Source: Casuarina equisetifolia (taxonomy: Eukaryota > Streptophyta > Magnoliopsida > Fagales > Casuarinaceae). Taken from it: a stretch of 64,000 bases of DNA. The stretch is taken from assembly GCA_028551475.1 (NCBI GenBank), contig CM052356.1, forward strand, positions 28,795,884 to 28,859,883. Direction: 5' to 3'. The notes beneath the pieces are model-generated. The model worked only from the letters and a program-made list of their open reading frames with translations, was not told where the DNA came from and ran no database searches. Shown here piece after piece: positions 9,412 through 20,700 of this stretch (position 1 is the stretch's first letter; the number at the start of each line of letters is the position of its first letter). The translations under genes were made by a program, and so were the position numbers.

Positions 9412-9712
9412 CTAGATGGCCACGAAACATGGAACCAATAGAGAATTTGTAATCAATCCTAGGCTTAGTCTAGTAGTACTGGTTTGGGTAGATATTGCAG
9501 TAGAGAATTCAACGATAGTGTTATCTCCTCCCCTACTAGATAGAGGATTCTAATCGAGTTTTGAGAAATGGGCCACATTTGCGCATTAATGATGACTTCG
9601 TATGTGTTTTGATGGAGATTGACAAAGATGAGAAAAAGATTGGTGAAAAGGATAGAATCTATGTTGGCCATTGGGTGTCCATCGCAAGAGAGCCAATATG
9701 CATTTTTGTAAC
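9412..9712 (-). pseudogene. Frameshifted N-terminal fragment of a GH18 gene
   Basis: The minus strand reads NAYWLSCDGHPMANIDS, then ILFTNLFLIFVNLHQNTYEV. These match AYWFPGSGFPVSSIDS and TLFTHLFCAFADLDSSTYQV of the chitinase at 19195-20346. After a shift near 9510 another frame continues as SRGGDNTIVEFSTA (compare SIGGGGASASTFAS). Homology then ends at stops near 9412. The sequence is clearly a decayed copy of the secreted GH18 family. Confidence 0.75.
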
Positions 9713-10029
9713 AATTGAAGCCATTGGCGGTAGGGTATCACTGGCAATTTTGGTTTGGAACTATTTCAAAACTAAATAACTCCTTTGACTACTGGCCTTA
9801 AATGTTGATATTCAAGCTCGTGTTAAAAATAACATAACATATTTGATATTGGCCTAATCGTTGATGATAGAAGCTTACATTAAAATTTGATTTTGGAATA
9901 CTATTGTTGTAATCAATCTTCAATAAAGACTACTGTCAAGATACGCTGGTTCTCATCACAATCACTCACAGTCCTCCCAGAATGGCAATAATTAAAAGTA
10001 GTTCCGAAGTTGAGAGAGACTCCGACGCT
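9713..10029. other. Intergenic, no gene seen
   Basis: AT-rich stretch. It is the 5' flank of the GH18 fragment, with no recognisable coding signal. Confidence 0.35.
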
Positions 10030-10455
10030 AGTGTGTTTCAAGGAAGTGATGATTTGGTTAGTATGTATCACCCTGTCTTCACCTGTACCTACTCCCCCAT
10101 GCAGTTGGTCAATCCTTCATAGTGGACAAGTAGTCCTTTTTTTTATTTTTCTTGTTTGCCCCGACAGTTGCTTCTCAGACCTTGCTTGCCACTTTGGAAG
10201 GCGTATCTCGCACTAATGCTCCAATAGTTGCTCAACAGACCCCGCTGACCTCGCTAGAAATGATGCCTAGAAGACCAGTGAAAAGAAGCAAGAGGATGAC
10301 TGACTCACTGACTATATGGCCGCTAAAGTCTCACCGTAAATTTCCCAGAAGGTATGTAGTAAAAATGTATTTGGAACTGAATGTCTATATAACACGTGAA
10401 AATGCTCATATACTTTTAGACTTACATGAGTAAATTATGAAAATCTAAAGTCCAG
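10030..10455. repeat. Dispersed repeat, copy 2 (pair with 2799-3255)
   Basis: Same family as 2799-3255 and same orientation, located just 3' of the receptor kinase stop codon. The two apparent frames (10010-10216 and 10152-10433) have no domain, and the corresponding frame in the other copy is broken, so they are not called as genes. Confidence 0.6.
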
Positions 10456-10559
10456 GTAATGAACATAGATACAATGTCTAGGAGAAAAAATGTTGAAGAA
10501 GGATAAATGATTTTTTTTCCTTGACTAGATTATATATTTTTCAGAAGGCCTCCACACAA

Positions 10560-13500
10560 TCATCGTGCTTCCAGTTCTGTGACTGTTGCATCATTAACCG
10601 AGCAATCTGGTTGCATTGCGGGTTTAATTTCCTCTTCCTCTGCTTTCCTTGAAAAAGCTGGCTTTTTTGGAGTTTTTAGAGTTACCGTTTCATTTTTTAG
10701 CATTGAAGAAACCTCCAACATCGATGGTCTGTCATTTGCATCTTCCTGGACGCACAAAAGAGCTGTTTGTATGCATCTGATCAATTTACAAGAAGAAAGT
10801 GTATCATCCAAAGAGGGGTCCATAAACTCCATGCCTTTGCCTTCTTTCCACAACTCATATGCCTGTAATTATAGTGTATTACTCATCAAGTAGTTAAAAA
10901 GTAATAGCAAAAGCTAAAAAGTTTAAGACTTAGAACCCACAATCAAAGTATTTTCTGCAATTACTTACATATTCTAGGAGGTTTAAGCTCCCATTCAAAC
11001 CATAACAGTACCTGTTCCTCTTTCCACTAATGATTTGCAGTAATAACACTCCAAAGCTATAAACATCAGATTTGGTGGAGTACAAACCTTGTTTAACATA
11101 TTCAGGTGGAACATAACCACTGCATTGAATCTTTTCACACTAAGGTTAATCATTCAACTAAAAGCTTTAATTACAAAACTTTATTAGATAAAAACTTACT
11201 ATGTTCCAACAATCCGACCGGTATTTGCTTCACGTTCATCTTTCATGAAAGTTTTAGCCATACCAAAATCTGATATCTTCGGCTTCATATCTTTATCCAA
11301 TAAAATGTTGCTAGCTTTTAAGTCTCGATGAATAATTGTCATTCTTGAATATTCTTGAAGATATAAAAGCCCTTGAGTAATCCCTTCAATGATGTCAATG
11401 TGTTTGTTCCAATCCAATAGATACTGATTAGGGGGGTCTACATTTAATTAGATCATGATGGTCAATCACACGATTATCATTGGACTAAAAAGGATTAAGA
11501 TAAAAAGATACATAAAAATTTGTGATGAAACTATGCATTGTTACACCTATAAGCTTAAATCCATTGTCATCTTGGCTTCATTTAAGCTTTGAGGTTTTTG
11601 GCAAAAGTGTTATAACAAAAGGAATTATTAGCCCACAATCTTTTAATACTTCTTTTAGTGTTATTGCATTTTCTGTAAATGAATGCAGGAAAGATGTCAA
11701 ACCAAAGAGGTAGAAGTCCAAGCTTTTGTTCGGCATGTACTCGTAGATCAACATTTGTTCATTCCTTTCAATGCAAAATCCCAATAGTCTCACAAGATTC
11801 ACATGTTGAAGTTTCGCAGTAAGTACAACTTCGGTTTTAAATTCTTCAAATCCTTGCGTGGATGTTTTTGAGAGCTTTTTCACTGCAATTTCCTGTCCAT
11901 TTGATAATACACCCTGACAAAAGAAATACGTATCCAGAAGTTATTTGTAGCTTGCACTCAGTAAGATACTGCAAAAAAATTTCTATTCTTGCTGTCAAGA
12001 TATTAATGAATGAACACGAAGCCAGAGTAACAACAATTGGGCAATGCCATAACATCTGCAGTATAGCAGAACTTTACCTTGTAAACGGGACCATAACCTC
12101 CCTCTCCAAGTTTATTTTCAAAAGAGAGTTTGTCCGTAGCTGCCTCGATGATAGCTAAACTAAAGACTTGAAGATCAGGAACACTGCCATCAAAATCTCC
12201 AACAGCTTCTTTAAGTTTAACTTCGGACTTTGATATTCTAGATGTAGTTAAGATTCCTGTATTCAGAAAGAAAAGAGAGGATGGAAAAGGCATTACTCAA
12301 CCCTTGGGCTTAATAATCACTAATCTTAACTTTTGATTATGAACTTTTGTAGTAAACAATTGTCACCTTTTAATTTGGACGGTCTCTTCCAGAGGCAACA
12401 CATAACAAGTACAACTAGGAGCCCAAAAGCGAGAGTTGAAGTCAAAACGATTACTAATAGTCGCCGGTTAATGTGTTGTCGTTTATTTAACTCCTCTTGA
12501 GCTGCCAATGTATCCCATGCAATTTATAAGTGACAAATAACTCATAAGTGACCTTAAAACAGACCTCAATGAGATATTTTTTGACATCTAATAGTTCTGA
12601 GAGCATAAGTAATACGTATCATGAACATAGCCATAACCTCATGCAGAAGTTTGTTGATAAAGTAGTAGTTCATTTCATCGCCAAAATCTGATTATTCTCA
12701 ATCCAAACGCCAAAGTAAAAATAAAATACAATAAAAAGACAATGCCGAAAGAGCATGGGAGAAAAAAATAAATAAGTCAATGTTTTGTCTAATTGGGCAC
12801 TCAATCTTGACTAGACTTAAAAGAAATTGGACACGGCCTAAGACTTTAGGGGTTAAATAAGAAAACATACCCAAAATTTATTCTCATTTGGGGTCTTCTT
12901 ATAAGATTAACATTTCTTACCTGCTATAGAAAGCTCCCAATTATCATCATATGGGAGTTGCCACGCAGAGTAACCAAGAAGTTTCTTCTGTTTGGCATAA
13001 GCAACCTTAATTTTGACAACCTCAGCATCATCAAAGCCAATCCAAGCCGATCCAACTGTGCAGTATTTCACCACGTATGTCGCATTGTATCTTACCTCAG
13101 CCCCATTACTCCGAATGTAACTCTTGATGTCCTTATAGCTCATGTCCCCGCCATTCGTAATGGCTGGACCTGTGGCAGGTGCACCTATGGCGTTATCGTT
13201 GGGATCCTTTAACTCCCACGCATAGCCATAGAAAGGCAAACTCAGAACCAACTTGCTAGCATTCAATCCCATAGCAATCCACTCATTAATGCCCTTATCC
13301 GCACTAGCCTGGCCTGATGGGTCGTATAAGGCCGCGCTAGCACCAGTAACGTTGGACCACCCAGGAGCATAGAAATCGTAGGCCATGACATTTACCCAAT
13401 TCAAGTTGTCCCGTATGGATTCTATTGGGTAAGAAGTACTCACCACATGTGGTGTGTAACTAACAGCAGCGGATAAGATCAATTCTGTCTGGCTAGAGTT

Positions 13501-13995
13501 TTTTGCCTCAGAATTGACTGCAACTCGCCACTCCTGAAAGAGTAATCCCATATTGGTCATGTCGGAGCTTGTGTTTGCCGAAACCCAAGAAAGATCTAGG
13601 CCTTGGAAACCATAAAGCCTGGCAATCTTTATTGAAGAGTCGACGAAAGATTTTCTGTAGGAATCCTTGCTGACCATCAATGAAAAGGCTTTATAGTTTG
13701 CTTCTCCACCCCCAATCGAAAGGAGGGTGGTGATTGATGGGTTCTTTTGTTTGACAGTGTCCGTGAAGTTGAAGAAGTACTGCTCATTCGAAGACGAGAC
13801 AGAGAGCTCGTAGGAGGTAGAGCTTAGATTAGCAAAAGCACAATTAAGGTGAGTAAACAGGGCTGAGTTTATATCTGATATTGGGAACCCGCTGCCGTAG
13901 TACCAGTAACCTGCTTTCACCCAAGATTGTGCATTTGAAGGCCGCAAAACAAGAGAAAGAAAGATATGAAAAAGAACAATAAGAAATTTGGGCAT
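10560..13995 (-). CDS. Receptor-like kinase with GH18 chitinase-like ectodomain (CHRK type)
   Basis: Seven exons read in frame: 12921-13995, 12367-12501, 12078-12256, 11703-11913, 11200-11437, 10969-11119 and 10560-10862, giving 763 residues. The chosen ATG (13995) opens a signal peptide ([12 protein letters not shown]...). Residues about 24-355 are a GH18 domain with SIGGG and a YDFYAPGW motif, but DLDWEYP reads DLSWVSA, so Asp and the catalytic Glu are lost. Exon 2 encodes a transmembrane helix at about 374-397. The kinase domain follows with [32 protein letters not shown] and NDRPSM, all residues expected of an active RD kinase of the S-domain/DUF26-like group. Known relatives are tobacco CHRK1-type proteins at the plasma membrane. 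By inference the GH18 domain binds a glycan and does not cut it. Minus-strand TTGAC (W-box core) occurs near 14121. All seven junctions have GT-AG borders and matching phases. Confidence 0.9.
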
Positions 13996-14031
13996 CGTGG
14001 AGGTATACTTCAATTCTGAAGAAAGAAACAA

Positions 14032-15799
14032 GAAGACCCTTTCCCTGAGGATCTTTATGAGGTACTCGAGAAGATGAAACGTTCAATTAGCGGCTCTTCT
14101 ACTGGGACCCTTTCGTGGGAAAAGTCAACAAATCCTTGTGGCAAGAAGAGAAAAATCGAACGCCGGACAAACTCAATGGAGTAAAAATTGACTGCCACGC
14201 CCAAACTGGAGGCTCACAGCACGACACGTTTAATAGGAGGCGTGAGCAAGAAGACTATCGATATGAGAAACTTCCCATTGAAAAAATGGGTGTGTGCATG
14301 TTATTCGGCGTGAATAAGGGAACTGTCGGAAGAGAAGTCTTCGACAGTTCTTTGGAGACGAAAGCCTCTAAACAGTTGCTTGTACATTACCGCGCAACTT
14401 CCGGCGACGAATTGATGATACAGACAGGAAAAGACAAAGGTGGTTACTGGTCACCTTCGCCTGACGACTTTGCATACTGTGATTTAACTTTACAGCTGCC
14501 CTCAGAATTGTATGACCATGTCCAGCGCCACAGAATCGTACGAAGAGATGTTTAATAAAAAGAAACTTAGTTTGTGGTCTAAGCAAAAGCTAATTATACT
14601 GAACTGTTACTGATAGATTAATTTTCATCACCACCATGGAGGTGGGGTATTCTTATTCATTTACTCTTAATATACATTTTTTAGGTGAGTTATATTCGTG
14701 AAATGTTCCAAAATGTTATAGTGAACTACGCTTCACACAAGTGAGTCTACAGCTACCACATTTATTTCCATGCAAGCTGGCCTCCATTTACCTTATTCTT
14801 TCCACACCTGTAAGTCTACAACTACCATAGTCACTACACGTGCAAGTCAACTACGACATTCATTTCCAAGGACTGCCATATAATATGCCATGTTGATTTT
14901 CAGGGACAACAGCTATGATTTAGGCTTTTGCTATCATTAAATCCAGTCGATCATGTCATAAAAAGTTTCGACTATATAACTTGGCTAATTCCACTCAAAG
15001 TTACAAGATAATATAAGAATAAGCTTAGGTATCACAAAGAGGTATAAAATATAAGTACTGAATATGGAATAAGGATTCACCTTTGGTGTATAAAATGTTT
15101 TCTCTTCTTGGATGATAAAAGCTAACTATAGTTATAGTTGTTATTTAGTAATTTTTATATTTAGAGATTTTTTGTTTTAACTTATCTTTTATGCAATTTT
15201 AAAGGAATACATTTCATCTAATATGCTTGTAGATCTTACAAGATTGGACAAAAGAGTCTCATATTAAAAAGGAAAGCATTTGTAATGTGCATCATAAATT
15301 TAAACAAGTCATCTCCTCTTAATGAAGTATTTTAAAGAAAAGTAAATTTAAGTCTTTCACATGGCATTAGAATTATTCTTTCCTCTATGTGGTCAAACTT
15401 AGTCTCAAAAATAGGTTCGTCATTCGCTAGTAAAAAGAAAAAAAAAAGAAAAAAAAAAAAGGAGCTTGGACTAGAGGGAAACATTAGACAATAGTCCAAC
15501 ATTAGAAAAGAGCATTTCTAATAATTCTAGTAAGCTTAAACAATATATCCCCTTAATAAGGCATTTTGATGAGAAGTGAACCTAAACTTTCACAAACATA
15601 ACCTTAAATTGTCTAACACATGTAATTCGCAAAGGCTAGCCCCAATATAAGATTCATCCCCACCAATTTCAGGCAAGTTAGTTGGGATTACTTTTTTTTT
15701 TATATCTTTGGGCTAGGTCTCGATTGGAAGTCAGAACTATCATATTCATTTATTGGACCTCCTAGACCTGGTTACACATTTCACCCCTAATCTATGGCC
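14032..15799. other. Promoter side of the receptor kinase and intergenic DNA
   Basis: The first 100 bases or so are the 5' leader and promoter of the receptor kinase, with a weak TATA-like CATAAAG on the minus strand near 14055. The 146-codon plus frame at 14115-14555 starts with GTG and has no recognisable domain. At 15230-15610 two stretches with 'aagagcattt/gaaaagcattt', 'taaacaa' and 'cttaataaggcatttt/cttaatgaagtatttt' look like a diverged direct duplication. No gene is supported. Confidence 0.4.
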
Positions 15800-16780
15800 T
15801 TATACGTGATATTTCTAGACCCTTCAAAACTTATTGTCCCGATTTGAATGTCTATGCTTCTCATGTATTTGAAATTGCATCATAACAGTAAGAATTACAG
15901 CTTAGAACTTAGAATGAAGGGAAAAAATTCAATTGAAGTTGTAATAACCAGACATGCAATTAGACCTCATCTATTTACCCAAAAGAAACCACACGTGAAC
16001 AGAAAAATAGAAATAAAGCCATGCTATGAGCATAGGCAGGCAACCAAAAGCTCAAGTAGGGCAATGCTGTATATGTTGAACTAGTTCACGATGAAAACCA
16101 AAAACTTGACCTAATATAACCCACCAATTATGAAAATTGACATGTTAGACTTCTTTTCCCCTATAAGATAGGTATGATAATCATAATATGTAACACCAGA
16201 CATTTCTTTGGGTCTCAGCGAATTTTGAATGCGTGAGTTGGAATTGATATAACTGATTGAATCATATGGCCTACTGAGAAATATTGAATTTTTTGTCAGC
16301 ACACATGCCATGCAAAATAATCCCTTTCCATTCACTTAACTTGGTAGAGATATCATACGAGTAGTCTAGTGATTGGTTGTTGGTCATCTAAGGTATATTT
16401 GGTTATGACACTCCATACTTTCAAACTTCTTTTAAACTAACAAAGAATAAGAGAGAGAAAAAAAATGATAGAGATACCATGCGTGTCATCATGACCAATC
16501 CATGTAATCATAAAGCAATAGTTTGTGACAATTGTTGAACTGAACGTTCTTAGGGCATCACTTTCAACAAAACCTACATAAACGAGAGCATTCGTTTGTA
16601 TAGCTTTTTTTTAATTCTTTTTTACTGCTTTGGAGTCTATTATCTCATTCTATTTCTTGGATTCTAAAATATCTGACTGCAAATTGTGTATGAGAAAGTG
16701 CGTTTGAGCTTTATGGTTTGCTGATGCCGTATTCGTCAGGTGTTGCGTATCCGTACAGAAATGGAGCCTAAAACGTCTTG
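15800..16780 (-). pseudogene. Collapsed copy of the chitinase gene region 18830-20660
   Basis: The 3' flank (15850-15960) repeats 18870-18960. Minus-strand coding traces follow: FAWHVCADKKFNISQ (about 16260-16320, compare FAWHVGADDDSTLSQ) and STIVTNYC, then TWIGHDD (about 16480-16545). Near 16725-16755 the sequence 'gatgccgtattcgtcaggtgttgcgt' repeats the upstream flank of the chitinase (20585-20610). Most of the coding region between is deleted, and about 150 bases of foreign sequence separate the two coding traces. The copy is dead. Confidence 0.75.
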
Positions 16781-18829
16781 GTTAAAACTATCCATAGAAA
16801 AGAAGATGGATCAAGACAATGAGCTCAGCCTCCGTCAACCATCAGTTTTGATTTCTTTATTCCACTTAGGCTGATCTAAAAAGGTACCAGTATTGTAAAG
16901 AAATTCGAAATCTTAAAAGCCTCACTAGGACACAAAAGTATTATGAATTCAATCACAATTATATTTTGCATTACGCACTATGCCCGTGGTTGTAACAAAG
17001 CATAAGGCTTTCCAAGAAACTCTAGAATTGAAGAATGAAAACTTTTTTAATAAGAAGGTGAAGGTAAAATCAACGAGGAGAGTAATTATGAAGTTGATAT
17101 GGGGATAACGTACACAATGGAACCCAACCAATCAAAACAGCAGAAAGGGGATACAGTGGATGCGAGAGATGAAAAGAAGGATGGTGGGGTGTAAACTTGA
17201 AACTGGATGGGAATGTGGGAGCTGCTGGAAAGGAGGCTCTCTTTCTCATACATAGAGAGTAGAGGATGGGGCATAATGATTTCTACTCGAGCATGTTGGA
17301 AATTTTTTTATTCGTGTGGAGCAAGACATTCCTCTGTGAATCATTTCTTTTTGCCAAGCAAGGCCAACAATTTTTTAGATACAAAATGCTAAACGCACAA
17401 AAAGCCACCACAAGCACCGCCACCAACATTTTCATATCGGAACCTGGTCCAACACGTTGCCTCTGCCTTTTGCCTCTCTCTTTCTCAACTAACTTCCATA
17501 CAAACTTTCACAATTGGAAGATGTTAAAGCATATTTTGAAGAGTTGCACCAAAAGCTAATCCTATATCATCATTTCAACGTAATAATTATGAGGAAGATA
17601 TAAAGTAGAGAAACATCTCAGCGAGTGATGATTTATCTTTTTTGATAATTTGGCGTCCTTGTCTGGAGATGCCTTGCCCCGCATCATCTGCCGGATGAAG
17701 AAAGGATGTGGTAAACAAGTGTGTATTTTGTTAAATTTTTACCCCAGCATGGGAACCATGCCTCTGAACAGAAGGTGAAAAATGATTAAGATAATCAGAT
17801 TAGGTCAAAAACACCTTTAGAATTCTTATGTCTCTTCCTCCCCATGCGCACTTTTCACCAAAAGAATGCTTTTTCATAGGTCCAGTGGTGTCCACCGAGA
17901 AGGACATGGCTCCTATTATATACTAGTGCACATGCCCCATCAGCCACGAGACTAGAACCTTTCACTACTTCCCTATAACTTTTAAGGCAAGGTTATGGGT
18001 TTCGCATATTTTAACTAGATGCACCAGCACAAACTGCAGCGCGTGCTTGGGTGCCATAGACCGCGTGAAAGAGGCCGATAGAAAGATAGGGATCTCAAAG
18101 GAAAAAGGTGTGTTAACGATTCCGAGCTTCCAACGTCCAATTTACAACGTTCCATCTGAGAGGTGACAAAGCGAGTGTCAGAATGATGCTCTTTTTTCGT
18201 CATAAAGTCGTTTATACCAGGTGTTTGAACGGATACGTCTTTTGTGTAGCTGTTGCATTCAGCTCCTGCTCATGGAGATTCTTATTATGGCCACTAGCAG
18301 AGGTCATGAAAGTCCCTTCATGCATTAATCAACTGCGAAGGAGATTCCAGAGTTCAGTAACTTTACGGGTAGGACCAAAGCTCCTAGAACCCAACGGATT
18401 AAAGGGATATAGGAAATATTATTTAGGGGTATATCCTTATTGAAAGGACCTTACACAATAGAGAAAAGGCACTCTAGCTAGACTAGTACATTTTGTTTAC
18501 AGCGGAGGACATTTACTTATTCTACATTTGACGATAAGATAATAATATATACTAACTGATACGCTTCCTTTATCTCCTTACTGATCTTAATGACGGGAAG
18601 CACTAAAAGTTATTTCTTTTTTCTTTGTTGACTCATTACTCTTTGGATTTAAAATAAGAGATGATTAAAGACGGCACTATAGCTAGACTAGTACGTGTTG
18701 TCTGGATTTTGAGAGCTTTTGTTGCATATAGTCAGCAAATTTATAGAAATATCATTCGCTATTAGGCTGTATTACACTTTATTACACATATAAGATCGGC
18801 CGTCGGTCGTCGGCCTTATTCTTGATAAT
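16781..18829. other. Intergenic, no supported gene
   Basis: Only short frames without recognisable domains occur (for example 17266-17559 plus and 18015-18203 minus). A short direct repeat, 'ggcactctagctagactagtac' with one or two changes, occurs at about 18468 and 18674. I see nothing else. Confidence 0.4.
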
Positions 18830-19194
18830 ACCAGCTCCAATTTCAACCTGTAGCCCCTAAATAAGTCTCTATGCTTCCCATGTACTGGAAGCTGCATCAC
18901 AACAGTAAGAATGACAGGTTAGAAGTCAGAATGAAAACTGCAAATACAAGTAGGAAAAGTAATAATCAAACATGCAATGAGGACAGATGTGTGTACCACA
19001 AAAGACAGCACATAGAGACAATAGAAAGTTCAAACGAGAATACTATGTGCATACGCAGACAAACAAGAACTCAACTAGCTTCCCAATGAAAACCCAAAAC
19101 TTGACAAAATACAACAGACAAGGTAGAGCTTCTTTTTCCTTTACAGTATCGGAATGGCGATAAGAACATGGAAAATCATGCAAAAGACATCTTT

Positions 19195-20346
19195 TTATTG
19201 CAGCCCGACGAACTTTAAATGCATGAGTTGGAAGAGGAAGAAATGATTGTATTCATACTGACCAGTCTGAGAAAGAGTGGAGTCGTCGTCGGCGCCCACA
19301 TGCCAGGCAAAGTAACCAAGCAAATCTTTTCCCTTAGCATAAGTAACCTTGGTAGAGATACTGTCCGTGTCATCATAACCAATCCACGTCGTCCCACTGT
19401 AGCAGTAGTTCGTCACGATCGTTGAATTGAACACTGTTGAGGCACCGTTCTGGGTTAAGAAGTCCTTGATTCGGCTATAGGTAATGGACCCATCTGAGGA
19501 TATCGCTGCTCCGTTAGCCGGTGCAAATATTCCGTTGTCATTAGCGTTTACAAGGGTCCATGCGTAGCCATAAAATGGAAGGCCGAGGACTAATTTTTTG
19601 GCTGCCACTCCGGCTTGAATCCAAGCTCCGATGCCGGTGTCGCCGCTGACTTGGCTTGTGGGATTGTACAATGCAGCAGGCGGTCCAGTCACGTTGGGGG
19701 ACCAACCGGGGCCATAGAAATCATAGGCCATGACGTTGATCCAGTCCAAGCTGCTTGAAATATCCTCAATGGGATAATTTATGGAGTAATAGTTTGAGGA
19801 GTAAAAAAATGCTGCGACTAGAAGCAACGATGCATTCCCGCTGCTGCTGGACTCGTTGGCGATGGCTGCTCTCCATTCGGTGAGAAGTGTACCAAGGTTG
19901 GTCATTTCCGTGGCGGAGGAGGGGTACTCCCAGTCGAGGTCAAGGCCATGAAAGTTGTTAGACCTGGCTAGCGCTATGGAGGAATCTATGAATGATTTGC
20001 GAGTACTGGCTTGGCTAGCCATTGAAGCAAAGGTTGAAGCACTAGCTCCTCCTCCACCGATGGACAAGAGAGTCTTAACTGAAGGATTCTTTTGCTGAAC
20101 GGTTTGGGTGAAAGTTGAAAACTGATCCGCGTTTGAGGAAGAAATGGTGACTTGGTAGGTGCTGGAATCGAGATCAGCAAAAGCACAAAAGAGATGGGTG
20201 AAAAGGGTTGAATCTATGCTGGACACCGGGAACCCACTGCCGGGAAACCAGTATGCGGCTTTCACGGCAGTCTGCCCTGCAGAGAAGTGGAGTTGGAGAA
20301 GGAAAAAGAGGGCTAAAAGTACATGAGGAAGAGTTTTCGACCCCAT
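19195..20346 (-). CDS. Class V (GH18) chitinase, secreted and probably active
   Basis: The single exon encodes 383 residues. The frame is open further upstream, but the start at 20346 is chosen because it opens a good signal peptide (MGSKTLPHVLLALFFLL, cleavage near SAGQ) and lies about 70 bases after a TATA box. The GH18 domain is complete: SIGGGG, the intact catalytic [26 protein letters not shown] and TTWIGYDD. It should hydrolyse chitin or N-acetylglucosaminyl oligomers (endo- or exo-acting, as in plant ChiC-type enzymes) in the apoplast, or in the vacuole if the tail sorts it there. The last 18 residues or so after LSQTG extend past a donor-like G|GTCAGT at the position of the receptor-kinase exon boundary, so this tail may be former intron sequence. 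It is the only GH18 member in the window with the catalytic residues. Confidence 0.92.
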   Translation of the reverse strand: MGSKTLPHVLLALFFLLQLHFSAGQTAVKAAYWFPGSGFPVSSIDSTLFTHLFCAFADLDSSTYQVTISSSNADQFSTFTQTVQQKNPSVKTLLSIGGGGASASTFASMASQASTRKSFIDSSIALARSNNFHGLDLDWEYPSSATEMTNLGTLLTEWRAAIANESSSSGNASLLLVAAFFYSSNYYSINYPIEDISSSLDWINVMAYDFYGPGWSPNVTGPPAALYNPTSQVSGDTGIGAWIQAGVAAKKLVLGLPFYGYAWTLVNANDNGIFAPANGAAISSDGSITYSRIKDFLTQNGASTVFNSTIVTNYCYSGTTWIGYDDTDSISTKVTYAKGKDLLGYFAWHVGADDDSTLSQTGQYEYNHFFLFQLMHLKFVGLQ

Positions 20347-20700
20347 TGAAGGGAAGGAAGAAGTTGAATCTTGCTTGCTTGCTATGAGGAATTCCCTGGA
20401 GCTCTGAGGGTATGCGTATATATAGCTTTTTCTTACTTTTTTCCTAGGATCATGCAACAAAATGAGGCGAAAATTACGCATAATATGGTGCGTTTTAGCT
20501 TCAGACATAAACTTTCAAGGAAGACTTTTGAAGTAGAAGTCAAAAAATGAAAGGATATGATTCAAAGCTAGCACATTGCTGCATGCCGTGTCGATCGGGT
20601 GTTGCGTTTTCGTATGGCTATAGCAGAAATCAAACAAACAGTCACTTTAGACCAGAACTGTATTCTAGATTTGATTTCTGCTATAGCCAATTAAGACACG
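20347..20700 (-). promoter_or_regulatory. Chitinase promoter with TATA box, W-box and a hairpin
   Basis: On the minus strand a TATA box (CTATATATAC, 20416-20425) lies about 70 bases before the ATG. A W-box core TTGACT is at 20538-20543, consistent with WRKY-controlled defence expression, which is an inference. A perfect 20-base inverted repeat lies at 20615-20634 and 20670-20689. Confidence 0.6.
20615..20689. repeat. Perfect 20-bp inverted repeat (hairpin) upstream of the chitinase
   Basis: TGGCTATAGCAG...ATCAAA at 20615-20634 is exactly reverse-complementary to 20670-20689, with a 35-base spacer. The match stops abruptly on both sides. Possibilities are the ends of a small inserted element, a protein-binding palindrome or a hairpin transcript. 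The decayed duplicate at 16740 lacks it. Confidence 0.85.

Noticed and set aside
10010..10433. Two overlapping plus-strand frames in the repeat next to the receptor kinase
   Set aside because: The paired repeat copy at 2799-3255 does not keep the frames, and no domain is seen.
14115..14555. 146-codon plus-strand frame upstream of the receptor kinase
   Set aside because: It starts with GTG, shows no known domain or clear codon pattern, and lies in the receptor promoter region. Not enough support for a gene.
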